A DNA stretch of 64,000 bases from Antedon mediterranea (taxonomy: Eukaryota > Echinodermata > Crinoidea > Comatulida > Antedonidae), in the NCBI RefSeq assembly GCF_964355755.1, contig NC_092673.1:25921001-25985000 (forward strand). Reading direction: 5' to 3'. The notes under the pieces are model-generated. The model did not search any database and was not told the DNA's origin. It worked only from the letters and a program-made list of their open reading frames with translations. Both the position numbers and the translations under genes were made by a program. This document shows, piece after piece, positions 23,890 to 36,350 of this stretch. The stretch's first letter is position 1. Every line of letters begins with the position of its first letter.

Positions 23890-24047
23890 TGCGGTAATAG
23901 TTGAGAATTCTCTACTAGCCAATTTGGTATATTTTATATACCTGGTTATTATTAAAACATACACTGACTGCGGTTCAGCACTACATTTACCACCACGTCG
24001 CCAAACCAACCCAACGCACCACCGGTTTTATAAACTAAATAATAAAA
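23890..24047 (+). promoter_or_regulatory. NANS: NANS upstream region
   Basis: Probable 5' UTR and core promoter. Contains AATAGTTGAGAATTCTC at 23,896, shared with the PANK upstream region in the same gene-relative orientation, and TATA-like TATTTTATATACC at 23,929-23,941. Confidence 0.35.
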
Positions 24048-24179
24048 ATGCCTCTTGAATTTGAGTTAGCACCTGGTCGTAAAATTGGTGGTGATAATCC
24101 TTGTTTTATTATTGCAGAAATTGGCCAGAATCACCAAGGTGATATTGAAATTGCAAAACAGTTAATCAAAGTCGCAAAG
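24048..24179 (+). CDS. NANS: NANS coding exon 1
   Basis: Residues 1-44, including AEIGQNHQGD of the barrel start. Context AAAAATGC is a fair Kozak. Donor AAG|GTAGGC, phase 0. Confidence 0.95.
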
Positions 24180-27087
24180 GTAGGCACCACCTCTCTCTGC
24201 TCTCCTCTGTCCATGAGATAATTGGCACTCAAAACACCGCCGGCTCCCGGTGGTGATATACTGTATATAAGTTGCCCGGTCTTTACTACGCCTAGCTTAG
24301 CTAGAAGTAGTAGGCTAATCTAAAACAGTGACAGTCATATTTGCTAATGTATTTAATTAAAATCTGAAACAAATTATATTAATTATCAATTTGATAAATT
24401 ATATTCATTATTTTTATCTCAATTTTATTCATTATTTTTATCTCAATTTTATTCATTATTTTTATCTCAATTTTATTCCAGGAAGCAGGAGCAGACTGTG
24501 CCAAGTTCCAGAAAAGCGAGTTGGACTTTAAATTCAACAAGGCAGCATTAGCTAAACCATACACTTCTAAACATTCCTGGGGCAAAACTTATGGGGAACA
24601 CAAACGGTTCTTGGAGTTCAGCCATGACCAGTACAGGCAATTGAAGGCATATGCGGAAGAGCTTGGAATATTTTTTACAGCATCTGGCATGGATGAAGTA
24701 ATATATACATACCAAATTTATGATATTAGGAAAAATAATGAAATTCAATATTTTTTTATATTTTAATTTTAATCAATTAATTTAAACCTATGGAGTACAC
24801 AAAATCCATTGAAACTGTACTATATACAATTGGCCAACCCTGTCCTCTTTATATTAAAAAATAATATTTTCTTTTTTTTAAAAGGCTGCACAAGAATTCC
24901 TCGATGAGCTTAATGTACCATTTTTCAAGATCGGTTCTGGAGATACGAATAATTTAAAATTCCTTGCTAAGTCAGCTAAGATGGGCCGTCCAATGATCAT
25001 ATCATCAGGAATGCAAACACTTGAGACTATGAAAAAAGTAATTATAACTAAATAATGGAATACCAATAGTAAGAGGGAAGAGTAAGTTTAAACACTACAT
25101 CCATCCTCTATTCATGAGACATTCTTATTAAGGGGACAATTGTGAAACAAACAAATACAATGATTTAACACTACAGCTACTGTGTCCCCTTTTCAGGAGA
25201 CACCCCTATTAGATGTTCAACTGCAAGTGTAATATTAACATAATTTCACATATTATATGCTATCTTTTTTTTTCAGGTATACAAAACCGTAAAACCTTTC
25301 AACGAAAACTTCTGTTTTCTTCAATGTACCAGTGCTTACCCTTTGGCTCCCGAAGATGTACATCTGCGAACAATGGATGTATGAACAATTTAATATTATA
25401 TTTCAAATATTATTATACACTAGTAATGCAGTTTTAATTTCACAATGGTGCAAACTCATTTCATTTATTTCATTTATTCCACATTTATTTAGTCATCAAT
25501 TACAGTACATCATAATTACAGTACAACTGAAAACAGGGATCCTGCATAAAAAAGCTGTAGCTTCGATTTTTTGTAGCCTGACCCTTTTACATAAGAACAA
25601 GTATATACTGTAGAGCTTAAATAAAACAAAGGTGTTTCTCCAGAATAAACTAATTTAAAGATACATAATAACTTCTTAAATTCTACTAGCCATGTTATTG
25701 CAAATGTTGGTGTAGCAAAACACATTTATTTTGCTATTTCTTAAATTCAACATTTCAGGATTTTTATTCATTGTGTTGCTTTTTCACAGAATACATACAG
25801 ACACTACAATAGAATTTCAAAAAGCATTCACACATTATAGTACAACTTTATCAAATGCAAATTTTCTTGTGTAATAGGTTTATCGTAAAGAATTTCCAGA
25901 CATTCCTGTCGGCTATTCAGGTCATGAAAGTGGTATGACCATAACAATTGCAGCTGTTGCCATGGGTGCAAAGGTTGTAGAGAGACACATAACGATGGAC
26001 AAATCATGGAAGGGAAATGATCACGAAGCCTCTCTAGGTAACTATCTTACGTCACGCCATGGTGATTTGTTTATCTACATTGTCGAGCATTTTTCATCAT
26101 CATCTTCCTATACCCATTTGAGTACAGTATAGTCGCACATGGTTGAATTGAATTGTTATGTTCAGTGGCTGTACACCGGGGTTACCACCATTCGTTTTCG
26201 AAAGATGTACCAGGTTCTTTAAAGTGCATATGAGCTAGATGTGTACACTGGATCTACAGTTTATATCCTATGCTTATCCGAGAAGACTCATTCTACCACC
26301 AAAACCATGGAGCAAGTGAGCCTCGAACCCTTGCCGATGTTATGGCTACGTAATTACAGTTCCACTGTCTTCCCTGCTAGGCCACTCACTCGCACATGTT
26401 TTATTATTAATAATAATAATAATAATATAATAATAATAATAATAATATAGTAAGTAATGTAGAAGAATAAATATAAATAATAAAGTAAATTGAACAAATA
26501 TTTAAACTTTTTTTTAGAACCGGATGAGTTGACTGACCTCATCAAACAAATCCGAATTGTAGAACGTTCGTTTGGGTCACTTGTGAAGGAGATGAGAGAA
26601 TGCGAACTGCCCACATACAACAAAGTAAGTTTTTGTGGAAAATCGGCCTAATATAATCACATAATAAAATATTAAATCAGCATTAGCAAAATATTGTATG
26701 TTGTGCAAACCTTGGTCAGGATTCAAGCCCATATCTTCAGTTCAATAGCCTGGAATCCTACCTCCTAAACCATAGATTGCATCTCATTACTAAAGGATGC
26801 TTATAAGCAAAGATATCGTAGTCCAAGAAAGTTTTGTTTTACCTGAATCATATAAATTAACAACCTCACCATTATTGTGTTTTTTATTTTATTAGTTGGG
26901 GAAAAGTGTTGTTGCAGCAAAGGATATACCAGCCGGAACAATCATCTCGGAGGAGCACTTGGGTGTCAAGGTGGCCATTCCCAAAGGACATGCGCCGGAG
27001 AACCGAAGTGAACTTTTAGGAAAGAGATCCAAAAGAACGATCGAATACGATGAGAGTATCAACCTGGAAGATTTAGTAAATGAGTAG
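24048..27087 (+). CDS. NANS: N-acetylneuraminate-9-phosphate synthase, complete seven-exon gene
   Basis: Condenses N-acetylmannosamine 6-phosphate with phosphoenolpyruvate to give sialic acid 9-phosphate in the cytosol. Exons 24048-24179, 24482-24697, 24885-25037, 25277-25378, 25878-26037, 26518-26624 and 26896-27087 join in frame with GT-AG borders, giving 353 residues (human 359). A NeuB-type barrel covers about residues 15-280 with PCFIIAEIGQNHQGD, FFTASGMDE, KIGSGDTNN, FLQCTSAYPL and the two metal-ligand histidines His217 (GYSGHE) and His238 (ERHIT), 21 residues apart as in bacterial NeuB. A C-terminal antifreeze-like (SAF) domain covers about 291-350 (LGKSVVA, IPAGTII). The start is the only ATG before the conserved N-terminus. 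No lesions. Intron 5 contains a SINE. Confidence 0.97.
24403..24480 (+). repeat. 24-bp minisatellite at the NANS exon 2 acceptor
   Basis: TTCATTATTTTTATCTCAAT-type units, three copies plus a partial, run directly into the acceptor and supply its pyrimidine tract. Confidence 0.9.
24482..24697 (+). CDS. NANS: NANS coding exon 2
   Basis: Residues 45-116: AGADCAKFQKSEL, YGEHKRFLEFS and FFTASGMDE. The acceptor TTCCAG|GAA is preceded directly by a 24-bp minisatellite. Donor GAA|GTAATA. Confidence 0.96.
24885..25037 (+). CDS. NANS: NANS coding exon 3
   Basis: Residues 117-167: FLDELNVPFFKIGSGDTNN and GRPMIISSGMQ. Acceptor TTAAAAG|GCT; donor AAA|GTAATT. Confidence 0.96.
25277..25378 (+). CDS. NANS: NANS coding exon 4
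   Basis: Residues 168-201: NFCFLQCTSAYPL and PEDVHLR. Acceptor TTTTCAG|GTA; donor GAT|GTATGA. Confidence 0.96.
25878..26037 (+). CDS. NANS: NANS coding exon 5 (metal-binding histidines)
   Basis: Residues 202-254 plus one base. Holds both metal-ligand histidines. Donor CTAG|GTAACT leaves phase 1, matched by exon 6. Confidence 0.96.
26310..26395 (-). repeat. tRNA-derived SINE head in NANS intron 5
   Basis: On the minus strand TGGCCTAGCAGG (26,373-26,384) is a perfect A box and GGTTCGAGGCT (26,319-26,329) a good B box, about 44 bp apart. No acceptor-stem pairing or CCA is seen, so a SINE or tRNA relic is likelier than a working tRNA. An AAT microsatellite lies at 26,405-26,450. Confidence 0.55.
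26518..26624 (+). CDS. NANS: NANS coding exon 6
   Basis: Completes Glu255 and codes to residue 290: EPDELTDLIKQIRIVERSFG. Acceptor TTTTTAG|AA; donor AAA|GTAAGT. Confidence 0.96.
26896..27087 (+). CDS. NANS: NANS coding exon 7 (SAF domain)
   Basis: Residues 291-353 and TAG. The SAF domain has the KDIPAGTIISEEHL turn typical of sialic acid synthases. Acceptor TTATTAG|TTG. Confidence 0.96.
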   Translation: MGKSVVAAKDIPAGTIISEEHLGVKVAIPKGHAPENRSELLGKRSKRTIEYDESINLEDLVNE

Positions 27088-27089
27088 AA

Positions 27090-27101
27090 TAATAAATAAA
27101 T
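27090..27101 (+). terminator. Candidate NANS poly(A) signal
   Basis: Overlapping AATAAA hexamers begin 3 bases after the stop. If used the 3' UTR would be very short; a further AATAAA lies near 27,163. Confidence 0.4.
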
Positions 27102-28440
27102 ATGTTGTCCTACAATTATATTCTGGACCCACCTTGAGCCAAAATCAGTTTCTGAATTATTAATAAACTCATAATTTTTTTTTTTTTTTTTTTTAATTTT
27201 TAATTGTTTTAGTAAAAGAAGGGTATACTTACAACAATGTATAAACTGAACAGATGATCTTGTTATGGTATAGAAGGTGTACAATACTTAGGATTTATAT
27301 ATATACTTTTGAATTTATCTCATCAAAGAGTAGTTATCTAAAAGAAAAAAAACATCAGGTTATGGATAATTTTTATTGAAATTTTCCTCTTTCCAATGAA
27401 GCAACTATATCATAGAATTTATGAAATATAATCATAGTTTATTATCATAAAATTATTATATTTTACACTGGTTTTACAGTGATGAATTATGTGAGCAGCT
27501 TATTGTTGCTGATACAATAATACAAGTAAAGGCTCACAGAGTTTTTTATGTAACTTTTTATTTTGAAACTTTGTAGAGACGATTATAATTATTTCCAGAG
27601 CTTTTGATCATGAATTCATTTTTTTAAATTGTCATTAAGATTCTCAAAAAGTAAATAAATTATTGCATACAAAAGTTAGTCATTTATATATTCAATCTTT
27701 GGTCTGTGAACAACCTATTTTCTTATTCTAACTAATTTAAAATTGGATATTAATTCTAAATATTGTGTCGATTGTCATGCGAATCCTAAAACCGTACTAA
27801 GAGATTAACAATGATAAAAGTATGAAGTAATGTCACAGATACCTAGTGACTACTGATAAGAACTATAACGGAATATGGGTAAACATAAGGAAAAAATCAG
27901 CCATAAAAAGAAAGAAATGGCAAGCTTTAGTCAAACACTATATAATATATACCTCTGCATTTTACTACGGCTACATACATATGAAATATCAACCAGATCT
28001 TGAGAAACATAATTGGAAGCTTGGTAGCAGAAAGATCGTCAAGAAAACTATTTAAAAAATTGTATTAAAATGTAATACAGTATAACAAGGAAATTCTAAA
28101 TCGTTTTAGAAAAATAAAACACTTAAATGTTTCGAGGGCGCAATATGTGGTTTTTCGAAAAGCAAATTTAAAAAAGAAATGAAAACATAATATTTGTTTC
28201 TTTAGGATATTTATTTATTTTATAAGAGAATTCTACTGTATATTTGAGAGAAAGTGTGTTTTATGTATATTGAATTTTTTAGACAGGTAGCCCTAATTTA
28301 TTTATATAGCTATTTATATTTCAATGTTTAGGGGCTGAACTTGATTAGTTTTAACTATTTTTTAGCCCTTCCCTTGATAAAAGTATTATTTGTATGTTAC
28401 AATGTTTATAATTTATATTTATGAGTAAAAAATAAATGAA
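27102..28440. other. NANS downstream flank
   Basis: AT-rich, no gene seen. The segment 28,325-28,440 ends in AAATGAA-type repeats and may be a LINE 3' tail on the plus strand. Confidence 0.35.
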
Positions 28441-28452
28441 AAAATGAAATAA

Positions 28453-28647
28453 ATGTTATATAAAACAAATAATGATGTTTTATATTCGTGTAATGGTACA
28501 AATAATGGCATTTGCTGAATGATGAAAGGTTAAATATCAAATCGGATGTCGCCTCGTTGATATATTAATAACCATTCATCATTCATCTCTTGCAATTATT
28601 TGTACCATTACACTCATAAACATTTATTATTTGTATATTATATAACA
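28453..28647. mobile_element. Long-hairpin element, copy 1
   Basis: Almost the whole segment is an inverted repeat (GTAATGGTACAAATAATGG and its inverse, outer GTTATATAAAACAAATAATG). The arms have several mismatches. Confidence 0.85.
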
Positions 28648-28774
28648 CCTATATAAATTCCTGTCATTTGATTGGACGAATGTGGGTCACATGGCGTGCA
28701 ATAGTACGCACTATTCAACGATCGTTAAATAGTACTTTTTGAAACATTTTTGTGTACGAAAAAAAAACGTCTAG

Positions 28775-28957
28775 ATGTTATATAAAACAAATAATGAATG
28801 TTTTGTATTCGTGTAATGGTACAAATAATGGCACTTGGTGAATGATGAAAGGTTATATCAACTCGGCTTTGCCTCGTTGATATAACCTTTCATCATTCAC
28901 CTCGTGCCATTATTTGTACCATTGCACTCATAAACATTCATTATTTGTATACTATGA
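28775..28957. mobile_element. Long-hairpin element, copy 2 (near-perfect stem)
   Basis: The central 23-bp arms ending GGTTATATCAAC / GTTGATATAACC pair perfectly around a 13-bp loop; pairing continues to about 85 bp with few mismatches. A transcript would form a Dicer-like hairpin (inference). Confidence 0.9.
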
Positions 28958-31900
28958 CATAAAGTAGTTTTAGTTTGCCGCCCTCTTTAGTTAGAAAACT
29001 TTTTTTTACACGTTCGTGTTGCTTTCCTGGTCGGTACAGTTAGTAACGGTACTGCCCATATGGATGTGCGGTACAGACAGATTGTTAGGTACCTGCACAT
29101 GTTATACTCAACTAACAAAAGTATAAAATATTTATGATTTAAATTTATTTTTGCGTCCAGATAATAAAACATGAAATAATTATGTTGATCCATTTAGCCT
29201 AGCATTGATTAAGAAGAATTTGAATTGTGATAGTGTTAAAAAGATCTTTATAGAAATATACATTTTTTTTATAATTTGGAATTTACAAAGCGATGTACAT
29301 TAAAACAATTTATGAAAAACGAAAGAAAACTAAGCTTTTGAAAGATCGTTGTACTTTTTTGTTTGTTTCTTCCAGGAATCTGCCGAAATTTGTATTTCAC
29401 TTGTCAATATTTGTTTTCTAAATACTTGGCTATTATAACGAAACAAAATACTCGCCACGAGCATTGCTATGCGTATTCACTATAATTTCAATTTTCCAGA
29501 TGAAGGCTAAATCATACATCATAATTTCACTTTAAGTCATTTAAGACAACACTAAGTATTCTGCGATTACGGTTACTTCTCTCGAAGGAACAAAACGTCA
29601 AAGTTCTTTACAGCAATCTGTCAAGCGTGTTGGAGAAACTAATTCAACTACGAATGCTGTATTTTGTAACAGTTTTATAAAGAGGTCATTCAACCATTAC
29701 ATACGTAATGAAGGTAGGCTGTGACAATTAAATTTGGAAACAATTGGTACCGATAGCAAGACAAATTGTACACTTTTTGGTATCGATTTAAAACAAATCA
29801 AGCTGGAACTCGATCCTTCCATCACACTTTGATGATTTATTTAGTTTAAATCTTAATTTTCACAATCACAAAACTTTAAATTGGAACGACACCTCTTATC
29901 CAGTTATGTTTAATTATCCTTTCACTTATTTGTAGTTTTAATATTTAGCATTTTTCGGTACCCTGAAACTAAAAGTCTTCATTACTGTTTTTGTCCTGTT
30001 TCCGGTTCTTGTGTTGTCTGTTTTCTTTTTCAGTTTTTATAGGCTGCCTCATACAAGCTTCGCTTTTTTGGAATGTTGCCCCTCTTATTTTAATCATATT
30101 TACTGTTAATTTTTATTTACTATGAAATTATAAGAGAAATAAATGTTAATTTGATTGATTGATGCCTAGAAAATGTCAGGCGCTTAGTTCTCACTACGAC
30201 GTAACGCAAATAAGACGCGATGGATCCATACACGCGCAAACCGACAAAAAAATAATCGTCCTGAGGGCGAAATTTAAGCTGTACTCTGTACATAATGCAA
30301 GTTTAGAAGCAACATGAAACTATTCTACTCTACCTACCGTACATACGCATTGGCCTAGCTATTTAGGCTACAGTACACACAGAGAATACATTATTGTTCA
30401 TGCTAAAATAATCGCAGTCAATACTTAACCAGGGGCCTAACTTTTTAGTAAACAAGGTAAGCTAAGCCACATTTCCGTTTTCTGAGCTAAGCCGGGTTAG
30501 GGAGGCAGTTGGACAGAACAAACACCTGTGCTTTCATTTCAACACATGGATTCAGTATTGGAATAATGACTGTCAAATTTCGATTGACGTTTGGTTTGGC
30601 TCTTTCCTGTAATGTTCTGCGCTTAAAACATTAACTTGAGATCAGTTCGTAACCCGGATTCTCCCTAGGTAGTGCACGAGTTTGCTATTGTTTCTTTCTT
30701 GTCAAAATGATCAGTTCCAAGAATTTTCAATTCCATTTCAAATTATTTTTTGTTGTTGGTAGAACCTGTACATTGATGTGCGCGCCTGTATCATGCCTGT
30801 ATCATCCGCAAGTTAAGCTTGCGCAACGCAAATAATTTGGCCAATCACGATCGACTCGTATCTTTCCAATTCGCGCTATATAGGTCTATTATGTTATAAT
30901 ATTAACAACATAACGTATAACGGAGGAATGATAAGGTCTGACCTTACCTCAATAATTAGGTCACCAATCCAATGGGAGGGAGTCGCATAGTATGGGAAGT
31001 TGGCAGATTAAGAAGTGCTAACTGTGAGGCTAGCGATAAGACGCTCGGCTCTCCCCGGACGTTCTCCCCGGACAGGCATAAGGTGGCCCTATATAATGCA
31101 ATGTACATACGTTACGTGCATTTCTAAACCAATCAAATTTAGGAATATAGGTTTCGGGAACTACTACAAACATGACATAACGCAAATATTCTATGCGTTT
31201 ACAACAAAAGTTTGTATTAAAATAAAATAGTATACAGCTCAAACCAGGCTAAATGAATCGGCATTATATAACTATTGATATTTATTATTGTCCGCATTAT
31301 ATATTATATTAAATTACATGCCTAATTCAATACATGCATTTTTCATGAAGAATAATGCATGTAACTTCAGTAAATATTCAACCCAAATGTGTCTAGGCCT
31401 AAAAGGTAAGCTCATGGTGGCATGATGATGACCACAAAGAGTACAGGCATTTATAAAAAATAACCACGTGTGTGTATTAACGATTATTGTTACCGAAACA
31501 AACTACACATTATTCAATAGTTTCACTTCTTTTCGTAGAGCTTTGAAGAAACGCACTGAAAATAATCATAATTAATCACTTCATTCTACAAGAGGCTAAT
31601 CTCTCCAAACTGCACAATGATGATTAATTTAGGAACATATCTTTTGTTTTAGTCCGCCGAGTTTAAAGTGGTTCCGAGTAGATAAATGTTTGTTTTGCTC
31701 CAATCAAAATATTAATTGACTATAAATAAATCGATCAATTATCCGTATTATCTTTCTAAAAGAAAATTCGTTTCGTTTTATATAATTTTAAAGAATTGTA
31801 TAATAAACGTATTTTAAAATGTTAAGGCCCTATCATTATACAGTACAGAGAGTGCAAAGTGATGCAGGGCCGGGGTTATCATTGAATGCGATGATCTGAA

Positions 31901-34280
31901 TTACCTAGGCCTAAAAGTTCAACACATTACAAAATCCGGTGGTACTACCTCCATGGTTATAGCCTATAGCCATCTCTCTCCTGGAACACCCCTGTTAATG
32001 CACACCAAGTGAAAAAAGAAGTGGAAATATACTGCGTAATCGTTTTTCTTTAATTTAACATACAATAATAAATATACAAATTTATATAGCGCACTATATG
32101 TTGTAGCCAACTTTCACCATCATCAGTAAAAAAATAATACTTTGACCTGGAGAACCAGAGTACAAACTTTTCTGAAGATAATCGTTGCAATAAATTTAAA
32201 ATCTATAATACATTAAACGTTACAAGTTGATGAATGAATACTTTTAAATGTAATGCTTTTCTTAGACTTACACTTAGTATACAACATTCATTGAACGCAA
32301 TAACTTGTCCTGCTGTCGAAATCAAATCGCAAGGCTATTCACCAATGGCAATATATTCACGACGAATCATCCATAACAGCATTAAATGCATCTGCTCCTG
32401 TCTGAAAGCACTTTTGTAAAACTGACCATTTGAATTCTGTCAGTTTTTGCTATGATCGATTGATGACTTCTATCAAAAACACAAGTTGTTTTTTAAATAT
32501 TTATTGTAATCCGCAAGTCCGTCTTTTACAGCTTTACATGTGGAAAATCATTCTTAGCGTCAGTGCATATATATCAAGTTTAGGTTTGAACGTACATTAA
32601 AGTTTTATTTCTGAACAGTTTCAACCATCGACATTGTAATAATGATTTTACATTCAATTTAGTTTGTAAGTGGTGTTGATTGTTTCAGATCATATCCGTG
32701 ACATTCAAACTTGCACAGTGACATTACACAGGAATGGATGGTTTATTGGGTGTCCACTGAATAGGGGTGTCCGAAAGGATGGTTCCACTGTATAATGTAA
32801 TGGATGGTGTCGATTAAATGAAGATTAAACCACCCGCCCCTCTCTACTGCTTCTAACTAGGTCTTTTCCAGGCTTTGCATATTAATACTTTAAAATTAAT
32901 TGGTAACAACTTATCAAGTGTTTTGCATTATGAAATAAACGAATAAATGAATGAATGAAACTTGTAAATACAAAACATTATAGCCCCATTTTCACGAAAA
33001 GACACCCTCCCTATATACTTATGTAGGCCTATCCAGCGTACGCAGACAATAACAATATTGATATTACGACGACTACATTCCTAATAGTTATATTGTTTAC
33101 AATACAGTGGCTTTCTTTTTCTAAAAGGTGAAACTTTGAAAACATTGTTTATTATTACCTACCTACATTACAGTGGATGATGATTACTGCGAGTTGAAAA
33201 AAACAAGTTCTATTTCTTCTTATGTCATTTATCATTGATATCAATATTAATTCGCAGACATACGACGGAGATAACAAGTGATTATGTGCACCCTCCATAC
33301 AGACAGAAATCCTTAAATTGTTTGCGACTGTATAATCGCACATAAATCACAAAATATTTGATGGTAAAACGCACGAGGGACCCCCGAGAAGTATATTATC
33401 TCATGTGTGGGTTTTTAATGACGCCAAAACGAGTCACTAAAACATAATAAAAAAAGGGCATCGCAACATTGAGTGTCATACCTAATCCTATGATATTAAT
33501 CCGCAGTAAATAAACAGTGTCAATGTGGGTTTGAATGACACCTATTAACAGTCAATCATTGAATGGAATCAAGAGTGCTTCACCATGTGATATCACACCT
33601 GCGGTGTATACGACTCAACTACTGTGACCAAAGAGTCAGACTAGGATTTATACAAAGAAGCTTTGAGATATCCCTTTCCTTTTTTCGTGAAACGAAGAAG
33701 GGCATGAATTTCGGTTTATAACGCGGTCAACCTATTCAGGGGACATCCATATGAAGGGGACATATTTTATTGAAACAAACAAAGCGCAATCAAGAAAGAG
33801 TGAAATTGTAATTTATACAATATAATGTTTAAACATGATTGTAATACGGCCAACCTATTAGGTGACATCCAAATTAAGGTGACACTTTGTTGGTTCCACA
33901 TTGATTAACATTAATTGAATATATACATTATTACAACCCGCATTAATGTACCCAACAACGTGTTATCCAGGTGTCTCGACCTTAACAGGGTTTCCCAAAG
34001 GAGTGGTTCTAGTACGGTAGTACTGTCAATTCTAGTTGTCAGCTCATCTTTAATGGATACGAGTGATCATTCTTTTATTTCTTAATACGAGAGTGGGTAA
34101 AAGGTCGATATGTTTTTATCGAGTTCAGATACACCTACACAGAATTCGATCAAGAGTTTTATTATGTGATTGATGCCAACAATACATTGTTCAGTGAAAG
34201 CCTGACTTTTGGATCAATGACATAAATAAGAAGAAAGGTCACTGTCAAATTTGATAAACAGATATTTTGTTGTCAATTCT
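28958..34280. other. Long stretch without recognised genes
   Basis: No open frame with protein-like character. 29,930-30,165 ends in TTGATTGATTGATG and 32,930-32,960 in AATGAATGAATG, both like LINE/SINE tails. Transposon-terminus-like GGGGTGTCC motifs recur at 32,738-32,794, 33,720-33,780 and 33,845-34,028. Confidence 0.4.
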
Positions 34281-34286
34281 TTGAGA

Positions 34287-34425
34287 TAGGAAAATGAATA
34301 TGTTAAGAAAATGAATTTGTTAAGAAAATGAATGTGTCAAGAAAATGAATGTGTTAAGAAAGAATATATTACGAATTGAATACGCTAAGATATGAATACG
34401 CTAAGATATGAATACGGCCAATGAA
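34287..34425 (+). repeat. 16-17-bp degenerate minisatellite
   Basis: AAAATGAATATGTTAAG-type units, about eight, decaying rightwards to ATATGAATACGCTAAG. Confidence 0.8.
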
Positions 34426-34654
34426 TATGTTATGTTGAGACAAGTTTAACTTCTAATTTTGATCCCTAATTGTTGATTATGAAATGTCATTATGAAATGA
34501 TATATTTTAATAATAAAAGAAAAAAATATATAGGCCTAATAAGATCAGAAATAAACATGGATAATGGGATACAGAGACAATGTAAACGGTGGCAATCAGA
34601 CCTACTCATTTGGGACTGTAATATACAGTAGAAGTTGCCCCTTTAAAACACCCT

Positions 34655-34795
34655 TTAAAATCAGCACTGCTGACTCTTATGACAGCCCCTGCATCTAGTA
34701 TCTGCCTCAGACGTATTGGCTAATGTCTTTCCTCTGGTAAAGGTGGGCATTGAACGAGAGAAGCCCTTGGTCAATATTTTGACCAGCCAAAAGGT
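34655..34795 (+). repeat. Dispersed LINE/SINE 3'-part, opposite copy of 3.7 kb
   Basis: GACTCTTATGACAGCCCCTG to AACGAGAGAAGCCC is the reverse complement of 3,685-3,785 with modest divergence. Confidence 0.7.
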
Positions 34796-35525
34796 GCTTT
34801 AAATAGTCATTCAGATGAATGTAAGACTAATTGACATTGTCGTTTACGACAGAAGTCGGCCATAAGAATTCTGGGATTTCAAAGGTGTTTAATTAGGGTT
34901 TCACTGGATCTAACATCGCTAAAAGTGATTATTATCCTAAATAAGCTCAGTCGAAGTCTGGAATGTTTGGGTCTATCGATATACGACTAATAAAAACATA
35001 ATTTCACTTCACCCAGCAACAAAACAAATAAATAAATAGCACAGAGTCATGTTGTTGGAAAGTTGGGTCAGGTCGTTTTAACCATCACCGCCAATGACCT
35101 TCCCAATTACCCATTTCAAATCGCATTAATTATGCCTCGGGTAAATTAATTTTCTTCAAATTAATGCCGTTTGTCAATGTCCTTAAATGAACTCTCAATT
35201 TCTTTTTATTTGGTCATCCTATAAGCCCACAGTATAGTTACTTGATTTCCCTACATGGTCATCATCTCCACATCTAAAGGCATACTGTGAAAGTAGGGCG
35301 ATATCGGAACCCTTAAAACCCGTTATAATACGGGTTTGGAAATATGCCGATTGTAGTTTATGAATTCTATGAAAATTGTTACGGTGTCCTAAATAGCATA
35401 ATATTTTTTTATTTAATAGTTATTGATTGTGTCGATTGCACATCTTAATGGTTATATTAACTGTAATGATGCTATAGTGACGTCGGAATAAATTATGTAC
35501 AGATAATTATGATAACAATTAAATA

Positions 35526-36350
35526 ATGATGAAACAAGCTATAGACAACTAGGATGTGATTTTTATCACTGGTGCTGCAATAACAACCTGAAACTAAACA
35601 TAAAGAAAACAAAAGAAATGCAAATTGATTTTAGGAAAATTAAAGAACCCTTAGAACCTCTGATTATAAATGAAAATGAGATTGAAGTAGTAAATGAGTA
35701 CAAATATCTGGGTTGTATAATTGACAATAAGCTAAATTGGATAAATAATGTAAATAAAGCCGCATGCAAAGCCAACCAAAGGATGTTTATTTTAAGAAAA
35801 ATGAAGTACCTACAAATTGACAAAACTATACTTAAATTGTTTTATAACTCTGTAATTCTCAGTGTAATACTTTTTTGTAATGTTTGTTTTTATGGTAATA
35901 CAATGCAAAAAGATAAAATTAAACTTAATCGAATAGGAAATAGAGCAATTAGACTAGTAGGAGAGCACTTACCTGATGTTGAATCCTTGTATAAAGAAAA
36001 TGTGTTAAAAAAAGTAAAAAGTATCATTGATGATGAAACACATCCTCTTCACAAACAATTTGCTCTCATGAATTCTGGCATAAGACTACGTGCACTTAAT
36101 ACCAAAACAAAACGGTTTAGGTGCTCGCTTGTACCTAATGCTATACACTTATATAACTCCACAGTACAAAGGTAAAATGTAACCGATAATTTTTATCTAA
36201 TTTTAACAATTTTTAGCCTCTTAACTTTTTGTGTGTGTTTTTGTAAATTGTATTTTATATTTTTGTATTTTGCCAGTTTTCAAATCACATTTCTGTTTTT
36301 TAAATGGACAATAAAGTATATATGACTATGACTATGACTATGACTAATTA
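35526..36350 (+). mobile_element. 5'-truncated non-LTR retrotransposon (LINE)
   Basis: Encodes the C-terminal part of a LINE reverse transcriptase, then a 3' UTR with ACAATAAAG and a (GACTAT)n tail at 36,322-36,347. Everything upstream of the thumb region is missing, as usual after incomplete reverse transcription. Clade assignment (L2/CR1/Rex-like) is not secure. Confidence 0.88.
35552..36175 (+). pseudogene. Reverse transcriptase C-terminal fragment
   Basis: About 207 codons stay open although the 5' part of the element is gone. Visible motifs are LKLNIKKTKEMQIDFR (end of the palm), YKYLGCIIDNKLNW (thumb start), FYNSVILSVILF, and HPLHKQFALMNSG with a basic tail region. The catalytic YADD and the endonuclease are absent, so it cannot act alone. 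An intact frame suggests a fairly young insertion. Confidence 0.88.

Noticed and set aside
26354-26623. Minus-strand frames opposite NANS exons 6 and 7
   Set aside because: Antisense shadows of coding exons and of the AAT microsatellite.
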